Source: Lewinellaceae bacterium (GTDB lineage Bacteria; Bacteroidota; Bacteroidia; Chitinophagales; Saprospiraceae). From it: a DNA stretch of 64,000 nucleotides. The notes under the pieces are model-generated. The model saw nothing but the letters and a program-made list of their open reading frames with translations. It did not search any database and was not told where the DNA came from. The DNA lies in contig JACJXZ010000011.1 in assembly GCA_020636375.1 (NCBI GenBank), positions 248,001-312,000 of the forward strand, in the 5' to 3' direction. Numbering within the stretch: position 1 is the first letter of the stretch; every line of letters starts with the position of its first letter. Made by a program: the position numbers and the translations under genes. Shown here piece by piece: positions 7,520-16,800 of the stretch.

Positions 7520-7888
7520 TGATGCCCATCCACCCTGTCGGGGAGCAAAACCGGAAAGGCACGTAGGGCAGCTCTGAGCGAGATCAACCACGAGGGGTTC
7601 GCCGGCAGCCTGTCCTGGGTGCTCATCCTGGGCTATGTGCTGACCATTTCGGTGTACGCCTTCACCTTCGGGCATTACCTGGCCCACGTGTTCGACTTCG
7701 GAAGCTGGCTGCCCGGAGTTCCCGGGTTTGCCGTCATTGCCATCCTGGCCCTGGTGAACATGCGGGGCGTGGGCGATTCCTCCCGCCTGGAGATCATCGC
7801 CGTCTGGGGAAAACTGCTCGTCATAGTCGGCCTGATCCTGCTGGTATTCCTTGGGCGGCCGTATATCCTGAAGCGGATCAGTGGCTAA
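7520..7888 (+). pseudogene. Internal fragment of an APC-type permease
   Basis: An open frame without a plausible start codon encodes ALSEINHEGFAGSLSWVLIL, then membrane helices (GYVLTISVYAFTFGHYLAHV, GFAVIAILALVNMRGVGDSS, LEIIAVWGKLLVIVGLILLV) matching roughly helices 3-5 of amino-acid permeases. It then ends in RPYILKRISG. APC permeases have 12 helices and 430-500 residues, so this is about a quarter of a gene. Its last 75 bp correspond to the permease tails at 4127 and 4278, tying the two rubble zones together. Confidence 0.7.
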
Positions 7889-8032
7889 CTTCTATAAAAA
7901 ACCTCTTTTTACATTCAATTAATGTAAGCCTTTCAGCTTAATGCAAAATTAATAAAAGCTTTACATTCTCTTTTTAGTGCCTTCCTACCTTTAACCTTTA
8001 CTGCAATTTCTCTACAAACCAGCCTTTCTGTT

Positions 8033-11000
8033 ATGAAAAGAACCCTACATTTCTTTTTACTGCCTCTCCTTTTGCTCTCCTGCGCCTCAGCGACGGCACA
8101 AGCAGAATTGCAAATTACCGAGATATTCTCTGGGCAGGCCGGTGCCGACCTCACTGCCGATTGGTTTGAGGTCACCAACGTCGGCGATGCCGCCTGGGTA
8201 TCCGGCACCGATCCGGATTTGTATTACGATGACGATTCCGTTGATCCGGCAGCAGCCGTTGTCGTTCAAGGCATCATCGATATCCAGCCGGGAGAATCTG
8301 TTATTGTACTTATCGCTGCCAGCCCAGCTGATATTACCATTTTTACTGGCGTTTGGGGGGCTGTGATCGATTTGGCGGGTATTGAGGCCGGCTATGCCGA
8401 CGGTGCCGGCCTGGGCGGTGGCGGCGACCAGGTGAACATCTGGATCGGCGACCCCTTCACCTCCTCCCCGGTTGCTTCCGGTTCTTATCCGGATACGGCG
8501 CCTTTCGACGGCCAGTCCTACGACGTGGAACTTGGCGAGTTCAGCACTGTAGGCAACGCCAACGGCGCGGTGCAGACCATCGCCCTGGGTGGCGACGCTG
8601 GCAACGTACCCAACATCGGCTCGCCCGGCAACCAGGGGCCGGTAACTGTCGACCCCAACGCCCCCATTATCACCGCTGACGTGGCCAGTGCCACTCCTTT
8701 TTTGAGCCTCACCCCCGACGGCCCCTCCGCCGTCGGCGCTGATATCAACGACCCGACGGACCCGGCAGCCGCCATCGGCATACCTTTTATCCTGGACGAC
8801 GCAGATACGCCCCTTGCCGACCTGACCGTTGCTGTCTCCAGCGATAACCAGGCCGTCGTGCCGGATGGTAACCTTGCGCTTTCCGGTTCCGATGGCAGCC
8901 GCCTGCTTGTTATTGCTCCCGTGGGTGTGGGGTACGCTGCCATTTCCGTCACCGTTACCGACACAGACGGCAAAAACGATACCTATACCATTCAGTACGC
9001 CGCTTCCGATGCGACGATTGATCCGGGCACGACCCGCTTCCATTATGGCGTGTCCGACGGCTCCACTGCCCAGGCTATTGATCCTGGTTACATGTGGGTG
9101 GCCGATGACGAAAATCAAACCATTCGCCTGTTCGATCGCAGCCAGTCCGGCATGCCGCTTTACGCCGTGGATTTTACCGCCGCCCTGGGTACAACCAACG
9201 AGGTCGATATCGAAGGTTCCCTGCGCAACGGCAATGCCGTCTTCTGGATGGGCTCTCATACCAACCAGGACCGCTCGGTGATCTTCAGCACCGAGGAAAA
9301 CGGTGCCGGTTCTTCCGCCACCTTGACCTTCACTGGCTCTTACCGGAGTTTGCTGGACGACCTCGCCGCCTGGGACGATAACAACCTGCATGGCATGGGT
9401 GTCGGCCATTACGGGTTTGCCTCTTTTCGCGAGATCGAAGCCCTCTCGGCCGATCCCAACAATCCCGGCGGCGCGTTGCTGGGCTTCCGCGGCCCGCTGG
9501 TGGACGGGAAAGCACTGGTGCTTCCGGTGGAGAACTTCCAGTCCATCGTTTCCATGAACCCGGTCCCCAACAGCGCAGTATTCGGCACCCCGATCGAGCT
9601 GGACCTCGGCGGACACACGCTGCGCAGCATGGATTGCAATGCCAACGGCTGCCTGCTCATCGCCGGCCCCTTCGGGCCGGTCAATGACTTCCGCCTCTAT
9701 ACCTGGTCCGGCAACCCGGGCGACGCGCCGGAGCTGCGGGCCGCCAACCTGGATGCCCAGACAAACCTCAGCGCCTTCGAAGGCATCGTCGAATTGCCTG
9801 CCGGGCCCTTCCTGGGTGCCGACGGTGACGCAACAACCGTTCAATTACTCATCGATACCGGCACGTTCGACTACTACAACGACGGATCGGAAGCCAAGGA
9901 CCTGCCCAACCCCCAATGGAAAAAGTTCCGCTCTGAGCTCGTTACGCTGGGTCCGGTAGAAGTGCCGCCCATTGCCAACCCGGGCGATGTAGTCATCAAC
10001 GAAATCATGCAAAACCCTGCCGCCGTGGCCGATGCGGACGGCGAATGGTTCGAATTGTATAACACGACCCTGGGTTCCATCGACCTCAACGGATGGTCCA
10101 TTTCCGATGCCGGCACCGACCTGCACGTGATCGACAACGGAGGGCCCCTGCTGATCCCGGCAGGTGGATATCTGGTATTGGGCAACAATGGCGACCCGGC
10201 TGCCAACGGAGGCGTTGCAGTGGATTACGCTTACAGCTCGGGCACTTTCAATCTGGCCAACGGTGCCGACGAAATTATCCTGACCGCTCCGGACCTTGTC
10301 GAAGTCGACCGGGTAGAATGGGATGACGGCGCTACCTTCCCGGACCCCACTGGCGCGTCCATGGCCCTGCAACTGACCAACCTGGACAATAACGACGGCG
10401 CCAACTGGTGCGAAGCCATGACCCCTTATGGTGCCGGGGACCTGGGGACGCCAGGCGCTGTCAACGACTGCGTACCGCCGCCCTCCTTCGACCTGCAGAT
10501 TACCGAAATTTGGGTCGGCCAGGATGGGGGCGATCTGACCGCCGACTGGTTCGAGATCACCAACTTTGGGCAAACAGCCTGGGTCAGTGGCATCGACGGC
10601 GGCCTGTACTTCGATGACGATTCCCAGGATCCCGCAGTAGCCGCTCCCATTAACGGCATTACCGATATCCAGCCTGGTGAAAGCGTTATCGTAGTGTCGG
10701 ATATTGAAGCTGGCGTGAACACTTTCTTCACCGTCTGGTCGCCCGATTATGACCTGGATGGCGTGGAAATCGGCTGGGCGGAGGGGCCCGGCCTGGGCCA
10801 GGGCGGCGATGCCGTGACCCTCTTCGTCGGCGTACCAATGGTGACTAACATCGTAGACTACGAGGTCGTGCCGGCTTCTCCGTCCGGATTGTCTTACGAT
10901 GTCGTTCTGGGTGCCTTCAGCCAGGCGGGAACGGGAATCGTTCAAACCGGTACCAACATAGCTGTCGCCACTACCGCAACGGCGGGTACCAGTGGCCAGG

Positions 11001-12958
11001 AGCCCGCTATTGGCTCCCCCGGCAACCAGGGGCCGCTGGTTGTACCGGAATACGACCTCCAGATTACCGAGATTTTTGCCGGCCAGGCCGGTGCCGACCT
11101 GACTGCCGACTGGTTCGAAATCCGTAACGTGGGCACAGCGCCCTGGGTGTCCGGCGTCGATCCCGACCTGTACTTTGACGATGATTCCGCCGATCCGGCA
11201 TCTGCTGCCCTCGTTCAGGGCATCACCGAGATTTTGCCTGGCGCTTCCGCAATTGTGCTATCTACCGGCAATCCGGCCGATGTTACCACTTTCGTCGATG
11301 TGTGGAGTCCGGTAATTGACCTGACGGGCGTGGAGATCGGTTATGCGGACGGTGCCGGCCTGAGCGGCGGCGGAGACGCGGTAACCCTTTGGGTGGGCGA
11401 CCCCACAGCTTCCGATCCTGTCGATATGGAAGCTTACCCTGACACGGCCCCCTTCGACGGGCAGTCGTATGACAGCGACCTGGGCGCGTTCAGCGTGGTA
11501 GGCAACGCCAACGGCGCAGTGCAGACTATAGCTTTGGGCGGCGACAACATGGACGTGCCCAACATCGGCTCGCCGGGCGACGGCCTGGCCGTCCCGCCTT
11601 CTACCGGATTGGCGATTACGGAGATTTTTTCCGGCCAGGAAGGTGCCGACCTGACTGCCGACTGGTTTGAGATTCGCAATACGGGTACGCAGGCCTGGGT
11701 GTCGGGCGTTGATCCGGATTTATACTATGACGACGACTCTGCCGACCCGGCCAATGCTGTCCTGGTCCAGGGCATCGCCGAAATCCAGCCAGGCGCTTCA
11801 GCTATCGTCCTGATCACCGCTGACCTGGCGGACATCACGGTTTTCACCGATGTGTGGAGCCCGGTGATCGACCTGACAGGCGTGGAGATTGGCTATGCCG
11901 ATGGCGCCGGTTTGGGCGGCGGCGGCGATGCGGTGACGCTGTGGCTGGGCGACCCTGCCGCTTCCCTGCCCATCGCTATGGAAGCCTACCCCGACACGGC
12001 CCCCTTCGACGGGCAGTCGTATGACAGCGACCTGGGCGCGTTCAGCGTGGTAGGCAACGCCAACGGCGCCGTGCAGACCATCGCCCTGGGCGGCGACAAT
12101 ATGGACATTCCAAACATCGGCTCTCCGGGCGACGGCCTGGCCGTCCCTCCGTCTACAGGGTTGGCGATCACCGAGATTTTCTCGGGTCAGGCCGGCGCCG
12201 ACCTGACTGCCGATTGGTTTGAGATTCGCAATACGGGCACACAGGCCTGGGTGTCGGGCGTCGATCCGGATTTGTACTACGACGACGACTCTGCCGACCC
12301 GGTCAATGCCGTCCTGGTCCAGGGCATTGCCGAGATTCAACCGGGGGCTTCCGCTATTGTGCTGATCACTGCCGACGTGGCTGACATTACCGCTTTCACC
12401 GATGTATGGAGCCCGGTGATCGACCTGGCGGGCGTGGAGATCGGCTACGCAGACGGTGCCGGGCTGGGCGGCGGCGGTGATGCGGTGACGCTGTGGCTGG
12501 ATGACCCTGCCGCTTTTCTGCCTATCGCTATGGAAGCCTACCCCGACACGGCCCCCTTCGACGGGCAGTCGTATGACAGCGACCTGGGCGAATTCAGCAT
12601 AGTGGATAACGCCAATGGCGCAGTACAGACCGTCGCCCTGGGCGGCGACAATGGCGATGTGCCAAACATTGGCTCGCCGGGGGACCAGGGGCCGATCAGC
12701 AGCACAACTAACAGGGAGGCCGGTTCCATTAAGATTTTCCCGAACCCTAGCCGAGGGCTTATTTCGGTACAGCCTAAAGGTATAAGCGTGGTTGAATCTG
12801 TGGAAGTTTTTAGCCTGGAGGGCCAGTCGCTCCTTCGCTTGGCGGAAGTGCGTACTGGAGCTTTCACGCTTGACCTTTCCACTTTGCCTGCATCGGTTTA
12901 CTATATACAAGTACGCGGAGAACGTGCTGTGATCACAGAACGGATCGTCAAACAATAG
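8033..12958 (+). CDS. Giant T9SS-secreted LTD-repeat protein
   Basis: A 1641-residue protein with signal peptide MKRTLHFFLLPLLLLSCASA. Five related modules start with the pattern (L/A)(Q/A)ITEIF.GQ.GADLTADWFE at about residues 25, 820, 1008, 1193 and 1376. Each is some 185 residues, resembles a variant lamin-tail domain, and carries Asp-rich DLY(Y/F)DDDS loops likely to bind calcium. Residues 210-330 look Ig-like. Residues 335-610 resemble a phytase-like or DUF3616 propeller, and 646-815 form a classical LTD (GDVVINEIMQNPAA). The end, from KIFPNPSRG to the last residue, is a type A T9SS sorting domain. Modules 3-5 are almost identical at DNA level, implying recent amplification. Upstream TACCTTTA at about 7987 may be the -7 element. 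Confidence 0.85.
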   Translation: MKRTLHFFLLPLLLLSCASATAQAELQITEIFSGQAGADLTADWFEVTNVGDAAWVSGTDPDLYYDDDSVDPAAAVVVQGIIDIQPGESVIVLIAASPADITIFTGVWGAVIDLAGIEAGYADGAGLGGGGDQVNIWIGDPFTSSPVASGSYPDTAPFDGQSYDVELGEFSTVGNANGAVQTIALGGDAGNVPNIGSPGNQGPVTVDPNAPIITADVASATPFLSLTPDGPSAVGADINDPTDPAAAIGIPFILDDADTPLADLTVAVSSDNQAVVPDGNLALSGSDGSRLLVIAPVGVGYAAISVTVTDTDGKNDTYTIQYAASDATIDPGTTRFHYGVSDGSTAQAIDPGYMWVADDENQTIRLFDRSQSGMPLYAVDFTAALGTTNEVDIEGSLRNGNAVFWMGSHTNQDRSVIFSTEENGAGSSATLTFTGSYRSLLDDLAAWDDNNLHGMGVGHYGFASFREIEALSADPNNPGGALLGFRGPLVDGKALVLPVENFQSIVSMNPVPNSAVFGTPIELDLGGHTLRSMDCNANGCLLIAGPFGPVNDFRLYTWSGNPGDAPELRAANLDAQTNLSAFEGIVELPAGPFLGADGDATTVQLLIDTGTFDYYNDGSEAKDLPNPQWKKFRSELVTLGPVEVPPIANPGDVVINEIMQNPAAVADADGEWFELYNTTLGSIDLNGWSISDAGTDLHVIDNGGPLLIPAGGYLVLGNNGDPAANGGVAVDYAYSSGTFNLANGADEIILTAPDLVEVDRVEWDDGATFPDPTGASMALQLTNLDNNDGANWCEAMTPYGAGDLGTPGAVNDCVPPPSFDLQITEIWVGQDGGDLTADWFEITNFGQTAWVSGIDGGLYFDDDSQDPAVAAPINGITDIQPGESVIVVSDIEAGVNTFFTVWSPDYDLDGVEIGWAEGPGLGQGGDAVTLFVGVPMVTNIVDYEVVPASPSGLSYDVVLGAFSQAGTGIVQTGTNIAVATTATAGTSGQEPAIGSPGNQGPLVVPEYDLQITEIFAGQAGADLTADWFEIRNVGTAPWVSGVDPDLYFDDDSADPASAALVQGITEILPGASAIVLSTGNPADVTTFVDVWSPVIDLTGVEIGYADGAGLSGGGDAVTLWVGDPTASDPVDMEAYPDTAPFDGQSYDSDLGAFSVVGNANGAVQTIALGGDNMDVPNIGSPGDGLAVPPSTGLAITEIFSGQEGADLTADWFEIRNTGTQAWVSGVDPDLYYDDDSADPANAVLVQGIAEIQPGASAIVLITADLADITVFTDVWSPVIDLTGVEIGYADGAGLGGGGDAVTLWLGDPAASLPIAMEAYPDTAPFDGQSYDSDLGAFSVVGNANGAVQTIALGGDNMDIPNIGSPGDGLAVPPSTGLAITEIFSGQAGADLTADWFEIRNTGTQAWVSGVDPDLYYDDDSADPVNAVLVQGIAEIQPGASAIVLITADVADITAFTDVWSPVIDLAGVEIGYADGAGLGGGGDAVTLWLDDPAAFLPIAMEAYPDTAPFDGQSYDSDLGEFSIVDNANGAVQTVALGGDNGDVPNIGSPGDQGPISSTTNREAGSIKIFPNPSRGLISVQPKGISVVESVEVFSLEGQSLLRLAEVRTGAFTLDLSTLPASVYYIQVRGERAVITERIVKQ
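11440..12700 (+). repeat. Nearly identical LTD-module DNA repeats
   Basis: The last three modules of the giant secreted protein repeat at intervals of about 550 bp. A block encoding PDTAPFDGQSYDSDLG recurs at about 11442, 11991 and 12540 with almost no base changes. Such in-frame identity favours unequal crossing-over and length variation. Confidence 0.85.
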
Positions 12959-12970
12959 AGGTTGGTGGGT

Positions 12971-13063
12971 TAAATCCGTTGAATTTTCGGTGCAAATGGA
13001 GCGCGGACCCCGCAAGTCTGCGGGGCAGGTTCTCCAGGTCCGCCGGATCAATCAACGGATTTA
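12971..13063. terminator. Bidirectional terminator-like palindrome between convergent genes
   Basis: TAAATCCGTTGA at 12971 pairs with TCAACGGATTTA at 13052, enclosing GC-rich inner repeats (GCGGACC ... GGTCCGC and CCCCGCA/TGCGGGG). It sits between two genes that end towards each other. The GCGGACC/GGTCCGC core also occurs in the palindromic element at 51470-51622. Confidence 0.55.
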
Positions 13064-13112
13064 ACTCACTGCCTTTAAATTTTTGAAGTGCTTGATTTAA
13101 ATGTGGAGCCAG

Positions 13113-14780
13113 TCACTCCCATATTACCGCTTCCTGTGCCGCCAACCAGCCCTCAAAATGCCTCCCGTACCGTTGGGCCAGCTCGTTGCGTTTCACCTTC
13201 AGGGTGGGCGTCAGCAGGCCGTTTTCCACGCTCCACAGTTCGCGGGTGACGACCAGGGTGGCGATCTTTTCGTAATTAGCCAGTTTCCGGTTGACGGCAT
13301 CCAGGGTTTCCCGCAGGCTTTGTTCGATGGCGGCCCGTTCTTTGGCGCGGCCCAATTCGGACAGGGCCACCAGGGCGATGGGTTGCGCCAGGCCCAGGCC
13401 GGCGATGCAGATCTGTTCGATATCGGGATTGCCGGCAAACGCCCATTCGATGGGCGCCGGCACGACGAACTTGCCCTTGGCGGTCTTGAAGGCTTCGGAT
13501 ACCCGGCCGGTCAGCCGCAGGAAGCCTTGCTCGTCGACCGTTCCGCTGTCGCCGGTGTGGAACCAGCCGTTGCGGAACACCTCGGCCGTCTTTTCCGGGT
13601 TCTTGTAGTAGCCGTCCATAAACCAGGGCCCGCGGGCGAGCACTTCGCCCGTTTCGGGGTCGGTTTTCACCTCGGCGCCCTGGAGGACGCGGCCGACGGT
13701 GCCGGTGGCGTCTTCCCATTCGCGGGTCATGGTAAAACCCCCGCAGGTCTCCGTCAGGCCATAGATTTCCTGGATGTTCATGCCCAGGCGGCGGTACCAG
13801 CCCTTCAGGCTGTCGGGCATAGGGGCGGCAGCGGTGATCAGTATCCGGGCCCGCCCCAGGCCGAGGGCGCGGCGGATTTTCTTTTTCACCAGGGTGGAAA
13901 CGACCGGCAGGCGGAGCAGCAGGCGGAGGCGGGCCGGCGGCATGCGTTCCAGGATGGCCAGGTGGAACTTCGTCCAGATGCGGGGCACGGCGAAGAAGAA
14001 GGTGGGCCGGATTGCCTGGAGGTTTGGGGCGAAGGTGTCCAGGCTTTCTACGAAGGAGACCTGCGCCCGGTAGACAATGCTCAGCACTTCGGTCAGGGCC
14101 CGCTCGGCGATGTGGTTGAGCGGCAGGTAGGAGATCAGGCTGTTCTCGCCGGCGCGGAGCCGGAGCAGGTCCTCTTCCTTCTCCATGCGCACCAGCTCGG
14201 CCGGCTGCCGGTAGCGGAGCATCACCCCCTTGGGCGTGCCTGTGGTGCCGGAGGTGAAGATGATGGTAAAAAGGCTGTCCAGCCCGGGCACGGGGCTTCC
14301 GGCCAGGGGCTCGAAGCGGCTCAGGAAATCTTGCCATTGTTCCCCTTCCGTTACGCGGGAATTGCCTTCATAATGGGGAAAGGCGATGATGGGCATGTCC
14401 TTCGGCACCCCCTGTTTCATCTCCTCCCAGCCTTCCAGTTTGCCCACGAACAGCGCCTGGACATCTCCCAGCTCCAGCACTTCGCTGATCTGATCGGAGC
14501 GCAGGGTGGGGAAGAAGGGAACCGAGACGAAGCCGCCCATCATGATAGCCAGGTCGGCGATGATCCATTCCCGGCAGTTCTTGGAGACGATGCCGATGTG
14601 GGCGCCGGCGGGCAGCCCCAGGGAGCGCAGGCCGGCGGCCAGGCGGCGCGCCATTTGCCCGGTTTGGGCCCAGGTGTATTCCTCCCAGGTTTCGCCGAAG
14701 GGCTGGCGCAGGTATACTTCATCGGGATGCTCCTTCTCCCACCGGTAGAAATAGCTGAGGAATGGTTTTAATGCTGCCAT
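13113..14780 (-). CDS. Long-chain acyl-CoA synthetase (AMP-forming)
   Basis: A 555-residue ANL-superfamily enzyme. The P-loop-like signature FTSGTTGTPKGVML is at about residues 177-190, the AMP-binding motif YGLTETCGGF near 330, and the GWFHTGDSG motif near 407. It activates fatty acids as acyl-adenylates and transfers them to CoA for beta-oxidation or lipid synthesis. The N-terminal SYFYRWEKEHPDEVYLRQP is typical of the FadD15-like group. The C-terminal catalytic Lys region (TPTLKVKRNELAQRYG) is present. It stands alone, convergent with the LTD protein. The exact chain-length preference cannot be told. Confidence 0.93.
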   Translation of the reverse strand: MAALKPFLSYFYRWEKEHPDEVYLRQPFGETWEEYTWAQTGQMARRLAAGLRSLGLPAGAHIGIVSKNCREWIIADLAIMMGGFVSVPFFPTLRSDQISEVLELGDVQALFVGKLEGWEEMKQGVPKDMPIIAFPHYEGNSRVTEGEQWQDFLSRFEPLAGSPVPGLDSLFTIIFTSGTTGTPKGVMLRYRQPAELVRMEKEEDLLRLRAGENSLISYLPLNHIAERALTEVLSIVYRAQVSFVESLDTFAPNLQAIRPTFFFAVPRIWTKFHLAILERMPPARLRLLLRLPVVSTLVKKKIRRALGLGRARILITAAAPMPDSLKGWYRRLGMNIQEIYGLTETCGGFTMTREWEDATGTVGRVLQGAEVKTDPETGEVLARGPWFMDGYYKNPEKTAEVFRNGWFHTGDSGTVDEQGFLRLTGRVSEAFKTAKGKFVVPAPIEWAFAGNPDIEQICIAGLGLAQPIALVALSELGRAKERAAIEQSLRETLDAVNRKLANYEKIATLVVTRELWSVENGLLTPTLKVKRNELAQRYGRHFEGWLAAQEAVIWE

Positions 14781-14972
14781 GGCGTTTGCGGTTCGTATTT
14801 TCAGCTATGAAAATAATACTTCCGGGGCGGAATTCAACGGGTTAATAGGCAGAACCTGCCATTTGATCAAGTAAAGTTGACCCCTGCCGCTAAAAACATC
14901 ACTTTTGGTGTAACCTTTTGACAAACGGCCCCCTCTAATTATCCGAACCCGACATTGAAAGCGAACCATATC

Positions 14973-16016
14973 ATGAAAACCTTTTTTCAATCTCTCTTAT
15001 TGACCATCAGTTTAACGCCGGCTTTTGCTTCGGCCACCATGCAGACCCTCTTCAATGAACTGGAACGCGAAGGGGTCCTGAAAGTCGAACTGGAGCTGAA
15101 CCTGGACACGCTGGAGCACAACGCCAGAACCTCGGAAGAGCAGCCTGCCATTTTCCGCTTTACGGACAGGCAGGGCGCCGTCCAGGAATGGAGCGCGGAC
15201 GTCAACGTCCGCGGCCGTTTCCGCCGCCGCGTTTGCGCCTTCCCGCCGATCAAGATCGATTTTTCCAAAAATGACCTCCGGGCCCGGGGCCTGCTCCCCT
15301 TTGACGACATCAAGCTCGTTACCCACTGCCAGGAAGGCGAGGAAGGGCAGGAAGCGGTGCTTCGCGAATTCCTGGCTTACGAGCTCTACGGCAAGCTGAG
15401 CCCGATGAACTTCCGTGCCCAGTTGGTGGAGGTCACCTACATCGATGCCGAAAGCAATATCCGCTTCACCAAATACGGAATCCTCCTGGAGGATGCCGAC
15501 GAGCTGGCCGCCCGCCTGAACAGCGAGGAATGTGAAGCCTGCTACGGCCTGGAGCCCTCCCAGGTCAACCCGGAAGCCTACCGCACCCACGCGATGTTCC
15601 AGTACATGATCGGCAACACCGACTGGTCGCTGGAGATGGCGCGCAACCTGAAGGTCATGAAGCCGCTGGACGGCGGCGCTTACTGGATTGCCCCTTACGA
15701 TTTCGATTTTTCCGGGTTGGTGGGCGCCGGTTATGCCCTGCCCAATAACGACGTCGGGCAGAAGTCCGTCAGCCAGCGGGTATATATGGGCACGAAATCT
15801 ACCCGCCCGCAACTGGAAGAATCCATCCGGCATTTTCAGTCCAAAAGGGAAGAAGTGATGGCCTGTGTCGAAGGCTTTACCCTGCTGAGCAGGAAGTCCC
15901 GCCGGGAAATAACCCGCTACCTGGAAAGCTTCTACGACAGCCTCGATGAGGAGGAGTTCCTGCAGGCGGCCGCCCTCGCTCCCGGGGACGCCTCTCCTGT
16001 AGCCAAAAGCAAATAA
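14973..16016 (+). CDS. Secreted CotH-like/atypical kinase-fold protein
   Basis: A 347-residue exported protein. The ATG at 14973 is chosen because MKTFFQSLLLTISLTPAFAS is a clean signal peptide; a TTG 18 bases upstream would bury it. Residues 75-110 (FPPIKIDFSKNDL, DDIKLVTHC) and 210-260 (MIGNTDWSLEMARNLKVM, WIAPYDFDFSGL) fit the CotH kinase-like pattern, in which NTDW and DFDFS supply nucleotide and metal contacts. CotH proteins phosphorylate secreted proteins in spore-formers; the role in Bacteroidota is unknown. A terminator follows. Confidence 0.65.
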   Translation: MKTFFQSLLLTISLTPAFASATMQTLFNELEREGVLKVELELNLDTLEHNARTSEEQPAIFRFTDRQGAVQEWSADVNVRGRFRRRVCAFPPIKIDFSKNDLRARGLLPFDDIKLVTHCQEGEEGQEAVLREFLAYELYGKLSPMNFRAQLVEVTYIDAESNIRFTKYGILLEDADELAARLNSEECEACYGLEPSQVNPEAYRTHAMFQYMIGNTDWSLEMARNLKVMKPLDGGAYWIAPYDFDFSGLVGAGYALPNNDVGQKSVSQRVYMGTKSTRPQLEESIRHFQSKREEVMACVEGFTLLSRKSRREITRYLESFYDSLDEEEFLQAAALAPGDASPVAKSK

Positions 16017-16042
16017 GTTAAGCGTAACAACCCATAACAGAT

Positions 16043-16080
16043 GCGCCTGCCACAATCCAACGTGGCGGGTGCTTTTTTTT
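16043..16080 (+). terminator. Intrinsic terminator of the CotH-like gene
   Basis: The stem GCGCCTGCCAC / GTGGCGGGTGC pairs with two wobble or mismatched positions around the loop AATCCAAC and is followed by eight T residues. It lies 27 bp after the stop at 16016. Confidence 0.8.
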
Positions 16081-16094
16081 GGGGGAGGCCCGTA

Positions 16095-16658
16095 TCACGA
16101 ACCCGGAAACCCTTCCTGCTCAGTGACCCGCCTGGCCTGCAGCAGGTGCCGCTCCTCGTGGTTGGCCAGGATGGTAACCGCGTCGTGCAGGCTGTAGGTA
16201 ATAAAAGAGGCGGCCGGCGAGGTGATGATTGTCCTTTTCAAATCCAGGTTTCCGAGGTTGCGCAGGTGGCGGATGAGTTCCTGGTTGTGCGCTGTAAACT
16301 GGCGGACGATGTCCGGCCCAACCTGGCTCTGGGCAGGGCGGAATACGTCCGGCGCCTTCATCTTTTGTTTGGGGACCGGCGTGATGGACCGCAGCAGCAT
16401 GCTTCCCCAAAAACCTGGGAAAAAGGGCACCTGCTCCCAGAAAGCCGCCTTTCTGGCGCCATTGGCCACCGCCTCCAGCTGCGGAAAGTAGGTGCGGTTG
16501 GAAACGATGAGGTGTTCCAGGCACTGGCCGGCGCTCCATTGCTTTTCGGAGGGTTTCCAGTTGAGCTGGCGGGCGGAGAGCCCGCCGAATGCCTGTTCGG
16601 CTTCCCGGCTGGCGTTGCCGATGCGGGTTATGATGGTATCAAGGTAGGAATTGGACAT
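16095..16658 (-). CDS. DinB-like four-helix protein
   Basis: A 187-residue protein of the DinB/YfiT metal-binding superfamily. The motif WSAGQCLEHLIVSNRTYF around residues 42-60 supplies the first metal-binding His, and HDAVTILANHEERHLLQARR near residues 155-175 the last two, spaced as HxxxH. Members are putative metal-dependent transferases or hydrolases, some dependent on bacillithiol or mycothiol. The start ATG at 16658 fits the family N-terminus. It is divergent from the esterase at 16801, with a shared 140-bp gap. Confidence 0.88.
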   Translation of the reverse strand: MSNSYLDTIITRIGNASREAEQAFGGLSARQLNWKPSEKQWSAGQCLEHLIVSNRTYFPQLEAVANGARKAAFWEQVPFFPGFWGSMLLRSITPVPKQKMKAPDVFRPAQSQVGPDIVRQFTAHNQELIRHLRNLGNLDLKRTIITSPAASFITYSLHDAVTILANHEERHLLQARRVTEQEGFPGS

Positions 16659-16800
16659 TTGCGGCAGTTGTTTTTACCTGCCAAAATTACGCCGATTTTA
16701 CCGCATTTTTTAAAAACCGAGTATCTTCGCCTGGCTTTTCCGGAAGACCTGACCAGTTCCGGCGGAGCATCCTAATCAAAAACTTGTCAAGCCTGTCCCT

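Noticed and set aside
13101..14771. A 556-codon open frame on the plus strand opposite the acyl-CoA synthetase
   Set aside because: It is a mirror frame caused by GC-rich codon use; it has a His/Gly/Arg-rich, low-complexity composition and no family features, while the minus strand encodes a complete ANL enzyme.
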